DNA of 33,094 bases from Bacteroidia bacterium (GTDB lineage Bacteria; Bacteroidota; Bacteroidia; NS11-12g; UBA955), in contig JADYZD010000097.1 of NCBI GenBank assembly GCA_020853295.1, positions 1 to 33,094 on the forward strand, in the 5' to 3' direction. Below, piece by piece: positions 19,657-28,670 of the stretch. Positions within the stretch are counted from its first letter, which is position 1. Every line of letters starts with the position of its first letter. The notes beneath the pieces are model-generated. The model was not told where the DNA came from. It did no database searches and was given only the letters and a program-made list of their open reading frames with translations. The translations under genes were made by a program, and so were the position numbers.

Positions 19657-19773
19657 ACAACAAATGTACTACACAAATTTAAATAAATTGGAGAACGGCA
19701 ATTTCGGAATCTAAGAATTGTATTTGAATGCTATAAGAAATTTAAATAGCCATTTTCCTGTGAAGGTTAAAAA

Positions 19774-21420
19774 TCAAGTCTGTATCACTCCCACATTGTA
19801 TTTGGCTACAGGAGCATGGTTAGCGGCTTCTATTCCCATGCTGATCCATTGCCTGGTGTCTAGCGGGTGGATGATGGCATCTACCCACAAACGAGCTGCT
19901 GCATAGAATGGGGTAGTTTGGCTTTCATACCGTTGTGTGATTTTATCCAACAAAGCTTTTTCAGCTTCAGGAGTAATAATTTCCCCTTTGCTTTGTAAAC
20001 TCATGGCCTCAATTTGCAACAATACTTTGGCAGCCTGTTCACCGCCCATTACAGCTATTTTGGCACTTGGCCAAGCCACAATCAGTCGTGGATCGTATGC
20101 CTTGCCGCACATGGCGTAATTGCCTGCTCCGTAACTATTGCCAATGACAATGGTAAATTTGGGTACAGTACTATTGGCCATGGCGTTTACCATTTTGGCT
20201 CCATCTTTAATGATACCTCCATGTTCACTGCGGCTGCCGACCATAAATCCGGTAACATCCTGTAAAAATACCAGGGGTATTTTCTTTTGGTTGCAATTCA
20301 TAATAAACCGGGCGGCTTTATCTGCACTATCGCTATAAATTACACCGCCAAATTGCATTTCGCTGCTATTCCCTGGTTTTTTGGCTTTGGTAATTTCGCG
20401 GTTATTTGCCACAATCCCCACAGCCCAGCCATCTATTCTGCCCCAACCACAAATAATGGTTTTGCCATAAACTTCTTTGTATTGCTCAAACTCACTGTTG
20501 TCTACCAAGCGTTCGATAATTTCAATGGTGGCATAGGGTTTATTGCGTTCTAAAGGCAATAGTCCAAAAATTTCATTTTCGTTTTTTAAGGGTTTTGCAG
20601 GCTTTACGCGGTCAAAACCGGCTTCTTCATATTTGCCAATTTTATCCAGCAGGTATTTAATTCTATCCAAGCAACTTTTATCATCTGGAAATTTATCGTC
20701 AATTACCCCACTGATTTCTGAATGTGTGGCTGCTCCACCAAGGGTTTCATTGTCAATATCTTCTCCCACTGCGGCTTTCACCAAATAGCTTCCGGCCAAG
20801 AATATACTACCCGTGCCTTCTACAATAAGGGCTTCATCACTCATAATGGGGAGGTAAGCGCCACCTGCAACGCAACTTCCCATCACTGCTGCAATTTGGG
20901 TTATTCCCATGCTGCTCATTACAGCATTGTTTCTAAAAATGCGGCCAAAATGTTCTTTATCTGGAAAAATTTCATCTTGCATGGGCAAAAACACGCCGGC
21001 ACTGTCTACCAAGTAAATAATGGGCAACCTGTTTTCCATGGCAATTTCCTGTGCACGCAAATTCTTTTTACCAGAAATGGGAAACCAAGCACCTGCTTTT
21101 ACTGTGGCGTCATTGGCCACAATAACACATTGGCGTTTGCTGATATAGCCAATGCCCGCAACCACTCCACCGGCTGGGCAACCGCCTTGTTCTTCGTACA
21201 TTTCATAACCGGCAAATGCACCTATTTCTATCCATTGGCTATTTTTATCGCGGAGGTAATCAATTCTTTCGCGGGCCAACATTTTCCCTTTTTCTTTCTG
21301 TTTGGCTGCAGCCTTGGCACCACCACCTTCGGCAATGCGGTTCAGCTTGGCTTTTACAGCATCCCATTGTTGTTTATTGAGGTCTTCGTTTTTGTTGAAT
21401 TCCAGATTGGCCTTATCCAT
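19774..21420 (-). CDS. Acyl-CoA carboxylase carboxyltransferase (beta) subunit; methylcrotonyl/propionyl-CoA carboxylase family
   Basis: MLARERIDYLRD, GSCVAGGAYLPIMSDE, GVIYSDSADKAARFI, GNSYGAGNYAMCGKAYDPR. Confidence 0.92.
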   Translation of the reverse strand: MDKANLEFNKNEDLNKQQWDAVKAKLNRIAEGGGAKAAAKQKEKGKMLARERIDYLRDKNSQWIEIGAFAGYEMYEEQGGCPAGGVVAGIGYISKRQCVIVANDATVKAGAWFPISGKKNLRAQEIAMENRLPIIYLVDSAGVFLPMQDEIFPDKEHFGRIFRNNAVMSSMGITQIAAVMGSCVAGGAYLPIMSDEALIVEGTGSIFLAGSYLVKAAVGEDIDNETLGGAATHSEISGVIDDKFPDDKSCLDRIKYLLDKIGKYEEAGFDRVKPAKPLKNENEIFGLLPLERNKPYATIEIIERLVDNSEFEQYKEVYGKTIICGWGRIDGWAVGIVANNREITKAKKPGNSSEMQFGGVIYSDSADKAARFIMNCNQKKIPLVFLQDVTGFMVGSRSEHGGIIKDGAKMVNAMANSTVPKFTIVIGNSYGAGNYAMCGKAYDPRLIVAWPSAKIAVMGGEQAAKVLLQIEAMSLQSKGEIITPEAEKALLDKITQRYESQTTPFYAAARLWVDAIIHPLDTRQWISMGIEAANHAPVAKYNVGVIQT

Positions 21421-21511
21421 AAAACTTCAAAATTACAGTTTTAACAAAGAATCACACTGCAAGTTTACAGAAGGGGTCAATATTTTTATAACACCAGAGT
21501 TAAATCTTCAC

Positions 21512-21519
21512 TATCTTTG
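21512..21519 (+). promoter_or_regulatory. Bacteroidota -7 box for SRP RNA
   Basis: TATCTTTG immediately upstream of the SRP RNA 5' stem. Confidence 0.6.
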
Positions 21520-21520
21520 C

Positions 21521-21608
21521 ACCGGCGGTACGGTCAGCTCCCCGTGAACTCCCCCAGGGCCGGAAGGCAGCAAGGGCAGCGGGTTGTAGCGACGCGATAC
21601 CGCCTTTT
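21521..21608 (+). ncRNA. ffs: Bacterial small signal recognition particle RNA (4.5S/ffs)
   Basis: GGCCGGAAGGCAGCAAGGGC apical motif; GGCGGTA (21524-21530) pairs with TACCGCC (21598-21604), followed by a run of 7 T. Confidence 0.9.
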
Positions 21609-21610
21609 TT

Positions 21611-21956
21611 TATGCGCCTTGATTTTTTGCTCCGCAAAAATTCTTAGGCGCATAAAACCCACGACATGTCGCCGAACGGAACGGTAGGCAGACATCGTCG
21701 GGGTAAAGCATAAACGAACTTGATTTTTTGCTTTGCAAAAATTCTTAGGTGCATAAAACCCACGACAAAACCTCGAAGCCAAGCGAAGAGGATTTCGTCG
21801 GGGTAAAGCATAAACGAACCTGATTTTTTGCTTCGCAAAAATTCTTAGGCGCATAAAACCCACGACAAAACCTCGAAGCCAAGCGAAGAGGATTTCGTCG
21901 GGGTATTGTATAAACGAACTTGATTTTTTGCTCCGCAAAAATTCTTAGGCGCATAA
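21611..21956. repeat. Tandem repeat, period 100-101 bp, about 3.4 copies
   Basis: Unit starts TTGATTTTTTGCTNNGCAAAAATTCTTAGG at 21619, 21720, 21820 (CTG...) and 21920; each full unit holds a second hairpin ACGAC...GTCG. Confidence 0.92.
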
Positions 21957-22023
21957 ATGAATCTTAATATTTTGCCTAAATGCCATTGCACTTATTGTTT
22001 TTATTAGTAATTGAAGATGCGAT

Positions 22024-25000
22024 TTAATGCAAAAGCAGAAAAGTTCCAGTTGCTTTTTGTGATTTATCACTGCCTTGTAGATTAGCCTCAATTTCATAGA
22101 TGTAAATACCTGGACCTACTAAAGCGGATTGATAAAATCCATTCCATCCTTCTAGGTTTCCTTGGTAAATAATTTCACCCCATCTGGAGAGAATTTTAAG
22201 TTTCGAAATTTGGTATAATGAATGAGGTCCAAATACGTCATTTATGTTGTCATTGTTTGGTGTAAATGCATTTGGAATTACATCTTTTAATGCAGGAGCT
22301 CTGTATAGAAAAGCGGAGTCGCTGCTAATGCAGCCTTTATTATTCATTACATTAACATAAATCCATTGATTTTGATTCGGATAAATCAAAGGATCCATGT
22401 TATTCCTACTTGATCCAAATAATTCAAAAGGGGACCATTCCCAAGAGTTGATTTTACCTTTAGATTCTATTACTGGCCTAAACGGTGTGTTGTTTAAAAA
22501 ATAACAGGGTTGTACAATATGCACCGACAAACTATCTGCTTCAGGTAATTTAATCATTAAGGAATCAACACAACCAGCATTATCTATAACACGGATAAAA
22601 TAGTTTGAAGGACCTAAATTTAAAAAGGAGGTATCTTGAGTGAGGGTATTGTTGAAATAGTTTTTAATGGGCTTTTGACCACCTGAAATTCGAATTCTTA
22701 TGGAAGCATCTTTTTTGCCAAAACAGGTAATGCTATCAATATGCTCAAGGTTGATTTTAGGAGAATTGGCTTGTTCAATACTAATTTGCAAACTATCCAA
22801 ACACAAATTCGAATCTCTAACAACGCCCAAATAGGTTCCGGGTCTGAGGTTTGCTATGGATTCTGTGGTGTCTGTGCCTGCCGAATTCCATTGATATGAA
22901 TACGGGGAATGCCCGCCAGTTGTAGTGCATAAAATATAGCCAGAAGCAGTATCCTTGCAATTTGTTAATCCCGATTCCTTTAAAAGCAACTTCAATTTTT
23001 TAGGTTGTATAACCACTAAGTTTTCAAGGGTATCAGCACATCCTTTTGAATCCAAAACAATACAATTATAAGTCCCAGCTTGTAAATTTTTTGCAACGTT
23101 GTTTTTCCTTGCACTATCATTCCAAATATAATTGTAAGGAGGTTGCCCACCTTTGGTTTCCAAATTTATACTTCCGGTTTTGTCTTCAAAACAGCTTAAA
23201 TTTTTGATAGTGATGTTGGAAAAAAAACTGTCTGTCCTGTTTTTGAAATAAAGGCTATCCTTACTTTGACATCCAACAGTATCTGTAACACGCAGTGTGT
23301 ATAATCCCTCAGACTTTAAAACAGTTTTGTATGTGGTGTCGTTATTGCTCCATTCATATTTTGACCAACCTGAGTCCACTGTAAAATTAAAATCTGGTAT
23401 CTTGCAATTTGGATTTTCTAAAGTATCAATTCCCAAATCAAGCGATGGATTTGAGAAAAATACTGCTACTGAATCAATAATCAAACAATTGGAGGAATCA
23501 TAGGCTTGAACCTTAAAGGTACCCGATTTTCTCACAGAAATAATATTGGTTATGTGTTTAGAATTCCATGAAATATTTAGATATTTATTGGGAATTTGTA
23601 AGACCACAGAGTCCTGATTGCAATATATAGTATTCCTGGGTGTAATGATTTTATTGGTAGTGCTATACCTGTGAATATAAATATTGTTTGTGTCCTCCAT
23701 ACTATATGAAACGGGGCTTGTAGAAACAATTTTTAATCGATATTTATTAGATTCATTTATAGTGGCAGGAATTGTAACAAAAAATGTGTCAGATGTATTA
23801 GAAGCTTTGTTTGAAAGTATAGTGGGATTGCTAAAATTGCCATTGCTATCACTCAGCAATAGAACAAAATTATTATTGTTGCTAAGTGTTTTATTCACAG
23901 CAAATGGAACAGTAATTCTACTGCCATTGCAATAATTATTGTTATTGGATTTCAATATTTTAATTTGGATGGAATCACCAATACAGCCAAAAAAATTGTG
24001 GCTTAATTTGGATCCATCTGCCAATTGGCCAAAATGGTTGGCCCCTGCCAAACACACCATAGATCTGTCAGATTTAATGATTCCGCTTTGATCGCTTCCG
24101 GCGCTAATTTGGATAATGTTGGATTGGTCGTTTAGTTGTTTGGGTTTAAATTCAGATGAATCATTATAATTGGCCAATTGGCCTTCGGAGTTATCACCCC
24201 AAGTCCAAACTGTGCCATTCGATTTAAGAGCAATTACATGTTTGGTGCCACACTCAACTGCCACCCAGTCATTATCTTTTCCTATTTTTTTTGGTGTTAA
24301 AATAGTTCCATTTGATTTAAAACCAAGTTGTCCAGAATTGTTTGAACCCCATGACCAAAGACTCCCGTTTGCCTTTAAACCGATAGTAAAATTTAATCCG
24401 CAACTTATTTGAATCCAATTGCTATCATTGTTGATTTTGACTGGGGAATAAGCAGCTATATTATTTCCAATGCCCAATTGCCCTGAATCATTATTGCCCC
24501 AGCCCCATAGCGTTCCATTGCTTTTTATAGCGAAATTGTATTGTGGTCCAGCATCTATGAATCTCCAATTTCTATCAGTAGAAATGGGTAGCGGTTGGGT
24601 TCTTTTTATGGTGTCCCCAACACCAAGTTGACCTTTGTTGTTTTTTCCCCAAGCCCAAAGTTTTCCATTTTCATCTATTGCCAAATTGTGGTCATATCCA
24701 ACACTGATATCCCGCCATAATACAGATGTCTTAAGTATTTTTGGAACTATTGAATTGAATGTATCCCCCAATTGTCCAAAAAAGTTATTCCCCCATGTCC
24801 AAATTGTGCCATTTGATTTTAAGGCGATGGTATGATATGCTCCTGCATCACAGTCAATCCAGTTGTCGTCTTGGAGTTCAATAAACCGGGTAACTGGGGT
24901 GGTGTCTGCCAATCCCAATTGGTGGTAATTGTTGCGTCCTGAAACGGAAATCCTACCATCCGACTTTAATAAAACACTATGGTATTTGCCCAAAGATATT

Positions 25001-25137
25001 TTTGTTATTTCTGCAGTAGAATTGTGTAAAATTTTAGGTATGGCTGAATTAAAATATCGGATAGTATCCTTGCTTTTAGAGGCAATAAATTCTGATCCAC
25101 CCCAAGCATAAGTTTTATTTAGTGCATTTGTTGCCAA
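22024..25137 (-). CDS. RCC1-repeat / SprB-repeat protein with gliding motility-associated C-terminal domain (3' part of a larger frame)
   Basis: Repeated W..I..G..H..ALKSNGT.W.WG.N..GQLG motifs; SprB-like CFEDKTGSINLETKGGQPPYNYIWND; C-term VIPNAFTPNNDNINDVFGPHSL...ILSRWGEIIYQG. Confidence 0.85.
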   Translation of the reverse strand: MATNALNKTYAWGGSEFIASKSKDTIRYFNSAIPKILHNSTAEITKISLGKYHSVLLKSDGRISVSGRNNYHQLGLADTTPVTRFIELQDDNWIDCDAGAYHTIALKSNGTIWTWGNNFFGQLGDTFNSIVPKILKTSVLWRDISVGYDHNLAIDENGKLWAWGKNNKGQLGVGDTIKRTQPLPISTDRNWRFIDAGPQYNFAIKSNGTLWGWGNNDSGQLGIGNNIAAYSPVKINNDSNWIQISCGLNFTIGLKANGSLWSWGSNNSGQLGFKSNGTILTPKKIGKDNDWVAVECGTKHVIALKSNGTVWTWGDNSEGQLANYNDSSEFKPKQLNDQSNIIQISAGSDQSGIIKSDRSMVCLAGANHFGQLADGSKLSHNFFGCIGDSIQIKILKSNNNNYCNGSRITVPFAVNKTLSNNNNFVLLLSDSNGNFSNPTILSNKASNTSDTFFVTIPATINESNKYRLKIVSTSPVSYSMEDTNNIYIHRYSTTNKIITPRNTIYCNQDSVVLQIPNKYLNISWNSKHITNIISVRKSGTFKVQAYDSSNCLIIDSVAVFFSNPSLDLGIDTLENPNCKIPDFNFTVDSGWSKYEWSNNDTTYKTVLKSEGLYTLRVTDTVGCQSKDSLYFKNRTDSFFSNITIKNLSCFEDKTGSINLETKGGQPPYNYIWNDSARKNNVAKNLQAGTYNCIVLDSKGCADTLENLVVIQPKKLKLLLKESGLTNCKDTASGYILCTTTGGHSPYSYQWNSAGTDTTESIANLRPGTYLGVVRDSNLCLDSLQISIEQANSPKINLEHIDSITCFGKKDASIRIRISGGQKPIKNYFNNTLTQDTSFLNLGPSNYFIRVIDNAGCVDSLMIKLPEADSLSVHIVQPCYFLNNTPFRPVIESKGKINSWEWSPFELFGSSRNNMDPLIYPNQNQWIYVNVMNNKGCISSDSAFLYRAPALKDVIPNAFTPNNDNINDVFGPHSLYQISKLKILSRWGEIIYQGNLEGWNGFYQSALVGPGIYIYEIEANLQGSDKSQKATGTFLLLH

Positions 25138-25206
25138 TGCATGTGCGCCACCTCCAATAGTTTTCCATAATCTTGAGCTGTCTATGCAATTCGGAATATT
25201 CCATCC

Positions 25207-26244
25207 TCAACTATCACTGATTTTTTGGGCCAGACCATTGCCGTTTTTAATAGCACCCATGGCATACAAGTTGCCATTTGTTTTTAAACCTAAAGATTGA
25301 ACCCTTAAACTTGCAATTGACCGCCAATTAGAGTCAGATTGGCATTTTGTTGGCAAGTAAACTAGGTTGTTTGTTTTGCCAAGACCCAAAGTCCTGTTGT
25401 TGTTTCCACCCCATCCCCATAGTGTACCATCTGATTTAAGCGCAAGGATAGAACCTTGTGTGCTGAATAGGTTCAGTTGGGTCCAATCATTTAATTTACC
25501 GATTCGCCTGGGTATATTTGATGAGATTTTTGTGCTATCTCCGAAAAGATACTGCGAATTATCTCCCCAAGCCCATAAGCTACCATTTGCTTGAATCCCA
25601 AAACTGATATTAAATCCGGCAACTATTGCAATCCAATTGCTATCTAAGCCGATTCTAACTGGTGTTAAACTCTCAAAAGAATTACCCGTACCGAGCTGTC
25701 CATTCTGGTTTTGCCCCCATGCCCATAGTGTGCCATTAGACTTTATTGCCAATACATGGTTGTACCCTATTCTTATCGATTTCCAGTTGTCGGCATTCCC
25801 CATTTTTACAGGAAAAAACCTATCGCTTTTATTGCCTAGGCCCAATTGACCGAACTCATTGTTGCCCCAACACCAAAGACTTCCATCTGCCCGAAAAGCA
25901 AAACTTGCTTGTTTTTCAAATAAACCTTGGGAGTGGGTGAGTTGCACCCAATTGTTTGCAGGATTTATCATTACCCATGTATCCCGGTTTATAAAAGTTT
26001 TATCACCCAAAGAACCCATTTCATTAAACCCCAAACCCCAAAGTTGGCCGTTTTCTATTCTAAATGTATTGCCCAGTCCAGTGCCAAGGTGGGCAACTGA
26101 AGAAAAGCAAGATTCGGAAACCTGCGTTTTCCCTGAGGAATAAATAAAACACAGAATTGTTAAAATAGCTAATCGCTTTTTACTAAGATATTTTGAAAGC
26201 AATTCACATAGAAGTAATAATATTCTGTTTCCTAGACTTTTCAT
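25207..26244 (-). CDS. RCC1-repeat protein, N-terminal part with signal peptide; in frame with the 22024-25137 ORF across one TGA
   Basis: RCC1 repeats (FAFRADGSLWCWGNNEFGQLG etc.); ends ...AQKISDS* then continues GWNIPNCIDSSRLWKTIGGGAHA-LATNALNKTYAWG in the same frame. Confidence 0.82.
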   Translation of the reverse strand: MKSLGNRILLLLCELLSKYLSKKRLAILTILCFIYSSGKTQVSESCFSSVAHLGTGLGNTFRIENGQLWGLGFNEMGSLGDKTFINRDTWVMINPANNWVQLTHSQGLFEKQASFAFRADGSLWCWGNNEFGQLGLGNKSDRFFPVKMGNADNWKSIRIGYNHVLAIKSNGTLWAWGQNQNGQLGTGNSFESLTPVRIGLDSNWIAIVAGFNISFGIQANGSLWAWGDNSQYLFGDSTKISSNIPRRIGKLNDWTQLNLFSTQGSILALKSDGTLWGWGGNNNRTLGLGKTNNLVYLPTKCQSDSNWRSIASLRVQSLGLKTNGNLYAMGAIKNGNGLAQKISDS

Positions 26245-26306
26245 TTATGTTAAATGTACAAACATATAGTGTTCAATTAAATAGGATAAAATTTGAAGTT
26301 TTTAAA

Positions 26307-26720
26307 TTAGTTTACAGTCATTGTTAGACCTATAAGATTACATGCACCAGAGGCAGTACATTGGCTAACACTAAATTGATTAGAATTAGTAAAACATGAA
26401 CAATTACAGCCGCTAGCTGAGCACTGTCCGGTAAAATTAACTGGTACCTCTATTCCAACACAAGTTGGATCAAATGGGTTGCTGAAAATTACTTTCGTTG
26501 CACAACAACTTGCGCAAACCCAACAATTGTCGCTAGTTGATGCTGGACCTGCAATGTAGCTTACCAATAGAGTAAAACCATCATAAACATCAACTTTCAC
26601 AGTGCAACTTGTGTTATTTACCAGCCGTGTGCCTGAGGTTTGGCCTTTTAAGCTGAGAAAAGAGATAAAAAATATCAACAAAAAAGTTGAAATTGATTTG
26701 AATTGATTTGAATTTTTCAT
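26307..26720 (-). CDS. Hypothetical small secreted cysteine-rich protein
   Basis: 137 aa, signal peptide to about SLKGQ; 12 Cys, including CWVCASCC and CNCSC. Confidence 0.65.
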   Translation of the reverse strand: MKNSNQFKSISTFLLIFFISFLSLKGQTSGTRLVNNTSCTVKVDVYDGFTLLVSYIAGPASTSDNCWVCASCCATKVIFSNPFDPTCVGIEVPVNFTGQCSASGCNCSCFTNSNQFSVSQCTASGACNLIGLTMTVN

Positions 26721-26796
26721 AATACGATTTTAAAATAAAAACATCAAATTTCCAAATAAAATAATATCGCTAAACGACAGAAGTATTAGCCCTACC

Positions 26797-27735
26797 TCAA
26801 TCAAACACATCTTCACCCCTCAAAATACTCAGGTAGCTGTAGTAGCGGGCTTCGGAAATGTTTTCCTGGCCTACGGCTGCTTTAATAGCACATTCTGGTT
26901 CGTTGGTGTGCTGGCAATCGTTGAATTTGCAGTTGCCTGCATATTTTCTAAACTCTGGAAAGTACTGGCCAATTTCTTTTTCTGGAACATCCACCACCCC
27001 AAAATCGCGAATGCCGGGGGTGTCTACAATGCGGGTTCCATTGGGTTGTATGTGCATTTCTGCAAAGGTGGTGGTGTGTTTGCCCTTGTCGTGTGCCGCC
27101 GAAATAATGCCTACTTTGGCCTTAGAGGCTGGGAACATGGTATTCAACAATGAGGATTTGCCCACACCGCTGTGGCCGGTAAAAAGGGTGGCTTTGCCTG
27201 CAATTCGGTCATTAAATGGCTTCAAAGATTCTGCGTGCAAAGCAGATCCATTATACACTTCGTAGCCGGCCTGGGTATAAATAGCGCTAATGTCTTTTAA
27301 AAAATCCAAGCCATCCTCACCCAATAAATCGGTTTTGTTAAAGAACACAATTGCAGGAATATGAAAGGCTTCGCAACACACCAAAAATCGGTCGATAAAA
27401 CCCATACTGGTGCGGGGAGCAACCACGCTTGCAACCATTACAGCTGCATCTAAATTGGCGGCAATGACCTGGCGTTTGCTGCTTAATTTATTGCTACGGC
27501 GAACGATGTAATTTCTTCTGGGATATATTTGAGAAATACTGGCGGTATCGGGGTAGTTTGGGTCTTCGGTAAGTTCAACTTCATCGCCTACAGCAATGGG
27601 ATTGCTGGTGTCGCGGTCGTCTAACCTAAGTTTGCCCCGCACCCTGGCTTGCCACAACTCTCCATCAGAGTTCAGCACCTGGTACCAACTGCCCGTAGAT
27701 TTTATTATTGTTCCTCTCAATATATTTTTTCGCAA
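26797..27735 (-). CDS. rsgA: Ribosome small subunit-dependent GTPase A
   Basis: Circularly permuted GTPase motifs FFNKTDL, TGHSGVGKSSLLN, DTPGIRDFG; Cys/His zinc site C..C.H....C. Confidence 0.95.
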   Translation of the reverse strand: MRKNILRGTIIKSTGSWYQVLNSDGELWQARVRGKLRLDDRDTSNPIAVGDEVELTEDPNYPDTASISQIYPRRNYIVRRSNKLSSKRQVIAANLDAAVMVASVVAPRTSMGFIDRFLVCCEAFHIPAIVFFNKTDLLGEDGLDFLKDISAIYTQAGYEVYNGSALHAESLKPFNDRIAGKATLFTGHSGVGKSSLLNTMFPASKAKVGIISAAHDKGKHTTTFAEMHIQPNGTRIVDTPGIRDFGVVDVPEKEIGQYFPEFRKYAGNCKFNDCQHTNEPECAIKAAVGQENISEARYYSYLSILRGEDVFD

Positions 27736-28670
27736 ATGGATTTGGTAACGGCGCTTTTACCCATAGTATAAAAATGGAGCACTGGTGCACCGCCTTTTAT
27801 CAACTCTTTGCACTGTTCTATCGCCCATTCTACACCTACTTGTTTAATATCATCTGGTGATTTGCATTTGTCCAATTCATTGGTTAATGCCACCGGAATT
27901 TGTATATTAAATATTTTAGGCAAGGTGTACACCTGTTTGGCTGTGGTAATGGGTTTTATGCCTGGAATAATGGGTACATTTATGCCATTTTCCCTGCAAT
28001 TTTTTACAAAAGAAAAATAGGCATTGTTGTCAAAAAACATTTGGGTAATTAAAAATTGTGCCCCTGCTTCTACCTTCCTTTTTAAGAATTTCATGTCGCT
28101 TTCCAAATTGGGCGCATCCATGTGTTTTTCGGGGTATGCCGCTGCTCCCGCGCAAAAAGTAGTTACGTTGGCATTGGTCAATTCTTCATCCAAATAAATA
28201 CCGCCGTTCATGTTTTGAATTTGGTGAATTAGATCCAAAGCATTTTTATTTCCACCCGGTTCTGGAATAAATCCACCTTCACCTTTTCTGGCGTCTCCTC
28301 TTAGGGCAAGCACATTGTCTATGCCCAAAAAATTGAGGTCAATTAGTGCATTTTCAGTGTCTTCTTTGGTAAATCCCCCGCAAATTAAATGGGGTACTGC
28401 ATCAATTTTATATTTGTGTTGCAATGCTGCACAAATGGCCACAGTGCCAGGCCTCTTGCGGGTGGGAACCCTGTCGTAAGTGCCATCGGTTCTTCTTTTT
28501 AATACAAAATCTTCGCGGTGGTAAGTAACATCAATAAACGAGGGTTTAAATTCAATTAATGGGTCAATTCCATGCCACAATTCACTGATATCTGCACCTT
28601 TTAATGGGGGCAGTATTTCAAAAGAAAATAGGGTGCTTTTTGATGCAGAAATATGCTCAGTTATTTTCAT
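27717..28670 (-). CDS. metF: Methylenetetrahydrofolate reductase [NAD(P)H]
   Basis: FSFEILPPLKG, DVTYHREDF, FLGIDNVLALRGD, FLITQMFFDN, VPIIPGIKPI. Start MKITEHIS at 28670 rather than the longer ORF. Confidence 0.93.
   Translation of the reverse strand: MKITEHISASKSTLFSFEILPPLKGADISELWHGIDPLIEFKPSFIDVTYHREDFVLKRRTDGTYDRVPTRKRPGTVAICAALQHKYKIDAVPHLICGGFTKEDTENALIDLNFLGIDNVLALRGDARKGEGGFIPEPGGNKNALDLIHQIQNMNGGIYLDEELTNANVTTFCAGAAAYPEKHMDAPNLESDMKFLKRKVEAGAQFLITQMFFDNNAYFSFVKNCRENGINVPIIPGIKPITTAKQVYTLPKIFNIQIPVALTNELDKCKSPDDIKQVGVEWAIEQCKELIKGGAPVLHFYTMGKSAVTKSICEKIY

Noticed and set aside
20722-21444. 240-aa plus-strand ORF antisense to the carboxylase gene
   Set aside because: Lies entirely opposite a well-supported carboxyltransferase CDS; composition typical of antisense reading.
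21534-21954. Minus-strand ORFs (134, 64 and 69 aa) across ffs and the tandem repeat
   Set aside because: Translations simply reiterate the 100-bp repeat in several frames and run into the SRP RNA; no start signal or family.
21619-21956. Possible CRISPR array
   Set aside because: Only about 3.4 units, two of the would-be spacers are identical and the third keeps hairpin complementarity; no cas genes in the window.
4840-26244. Stop-codon reassignment as a common explanation for the three in-frame stops
   Set aside because: One is TAA and two are TGA, while both codons terminate other intact genes in the window; independent nonsense changes, gene splits or sequencing errors are simpler.
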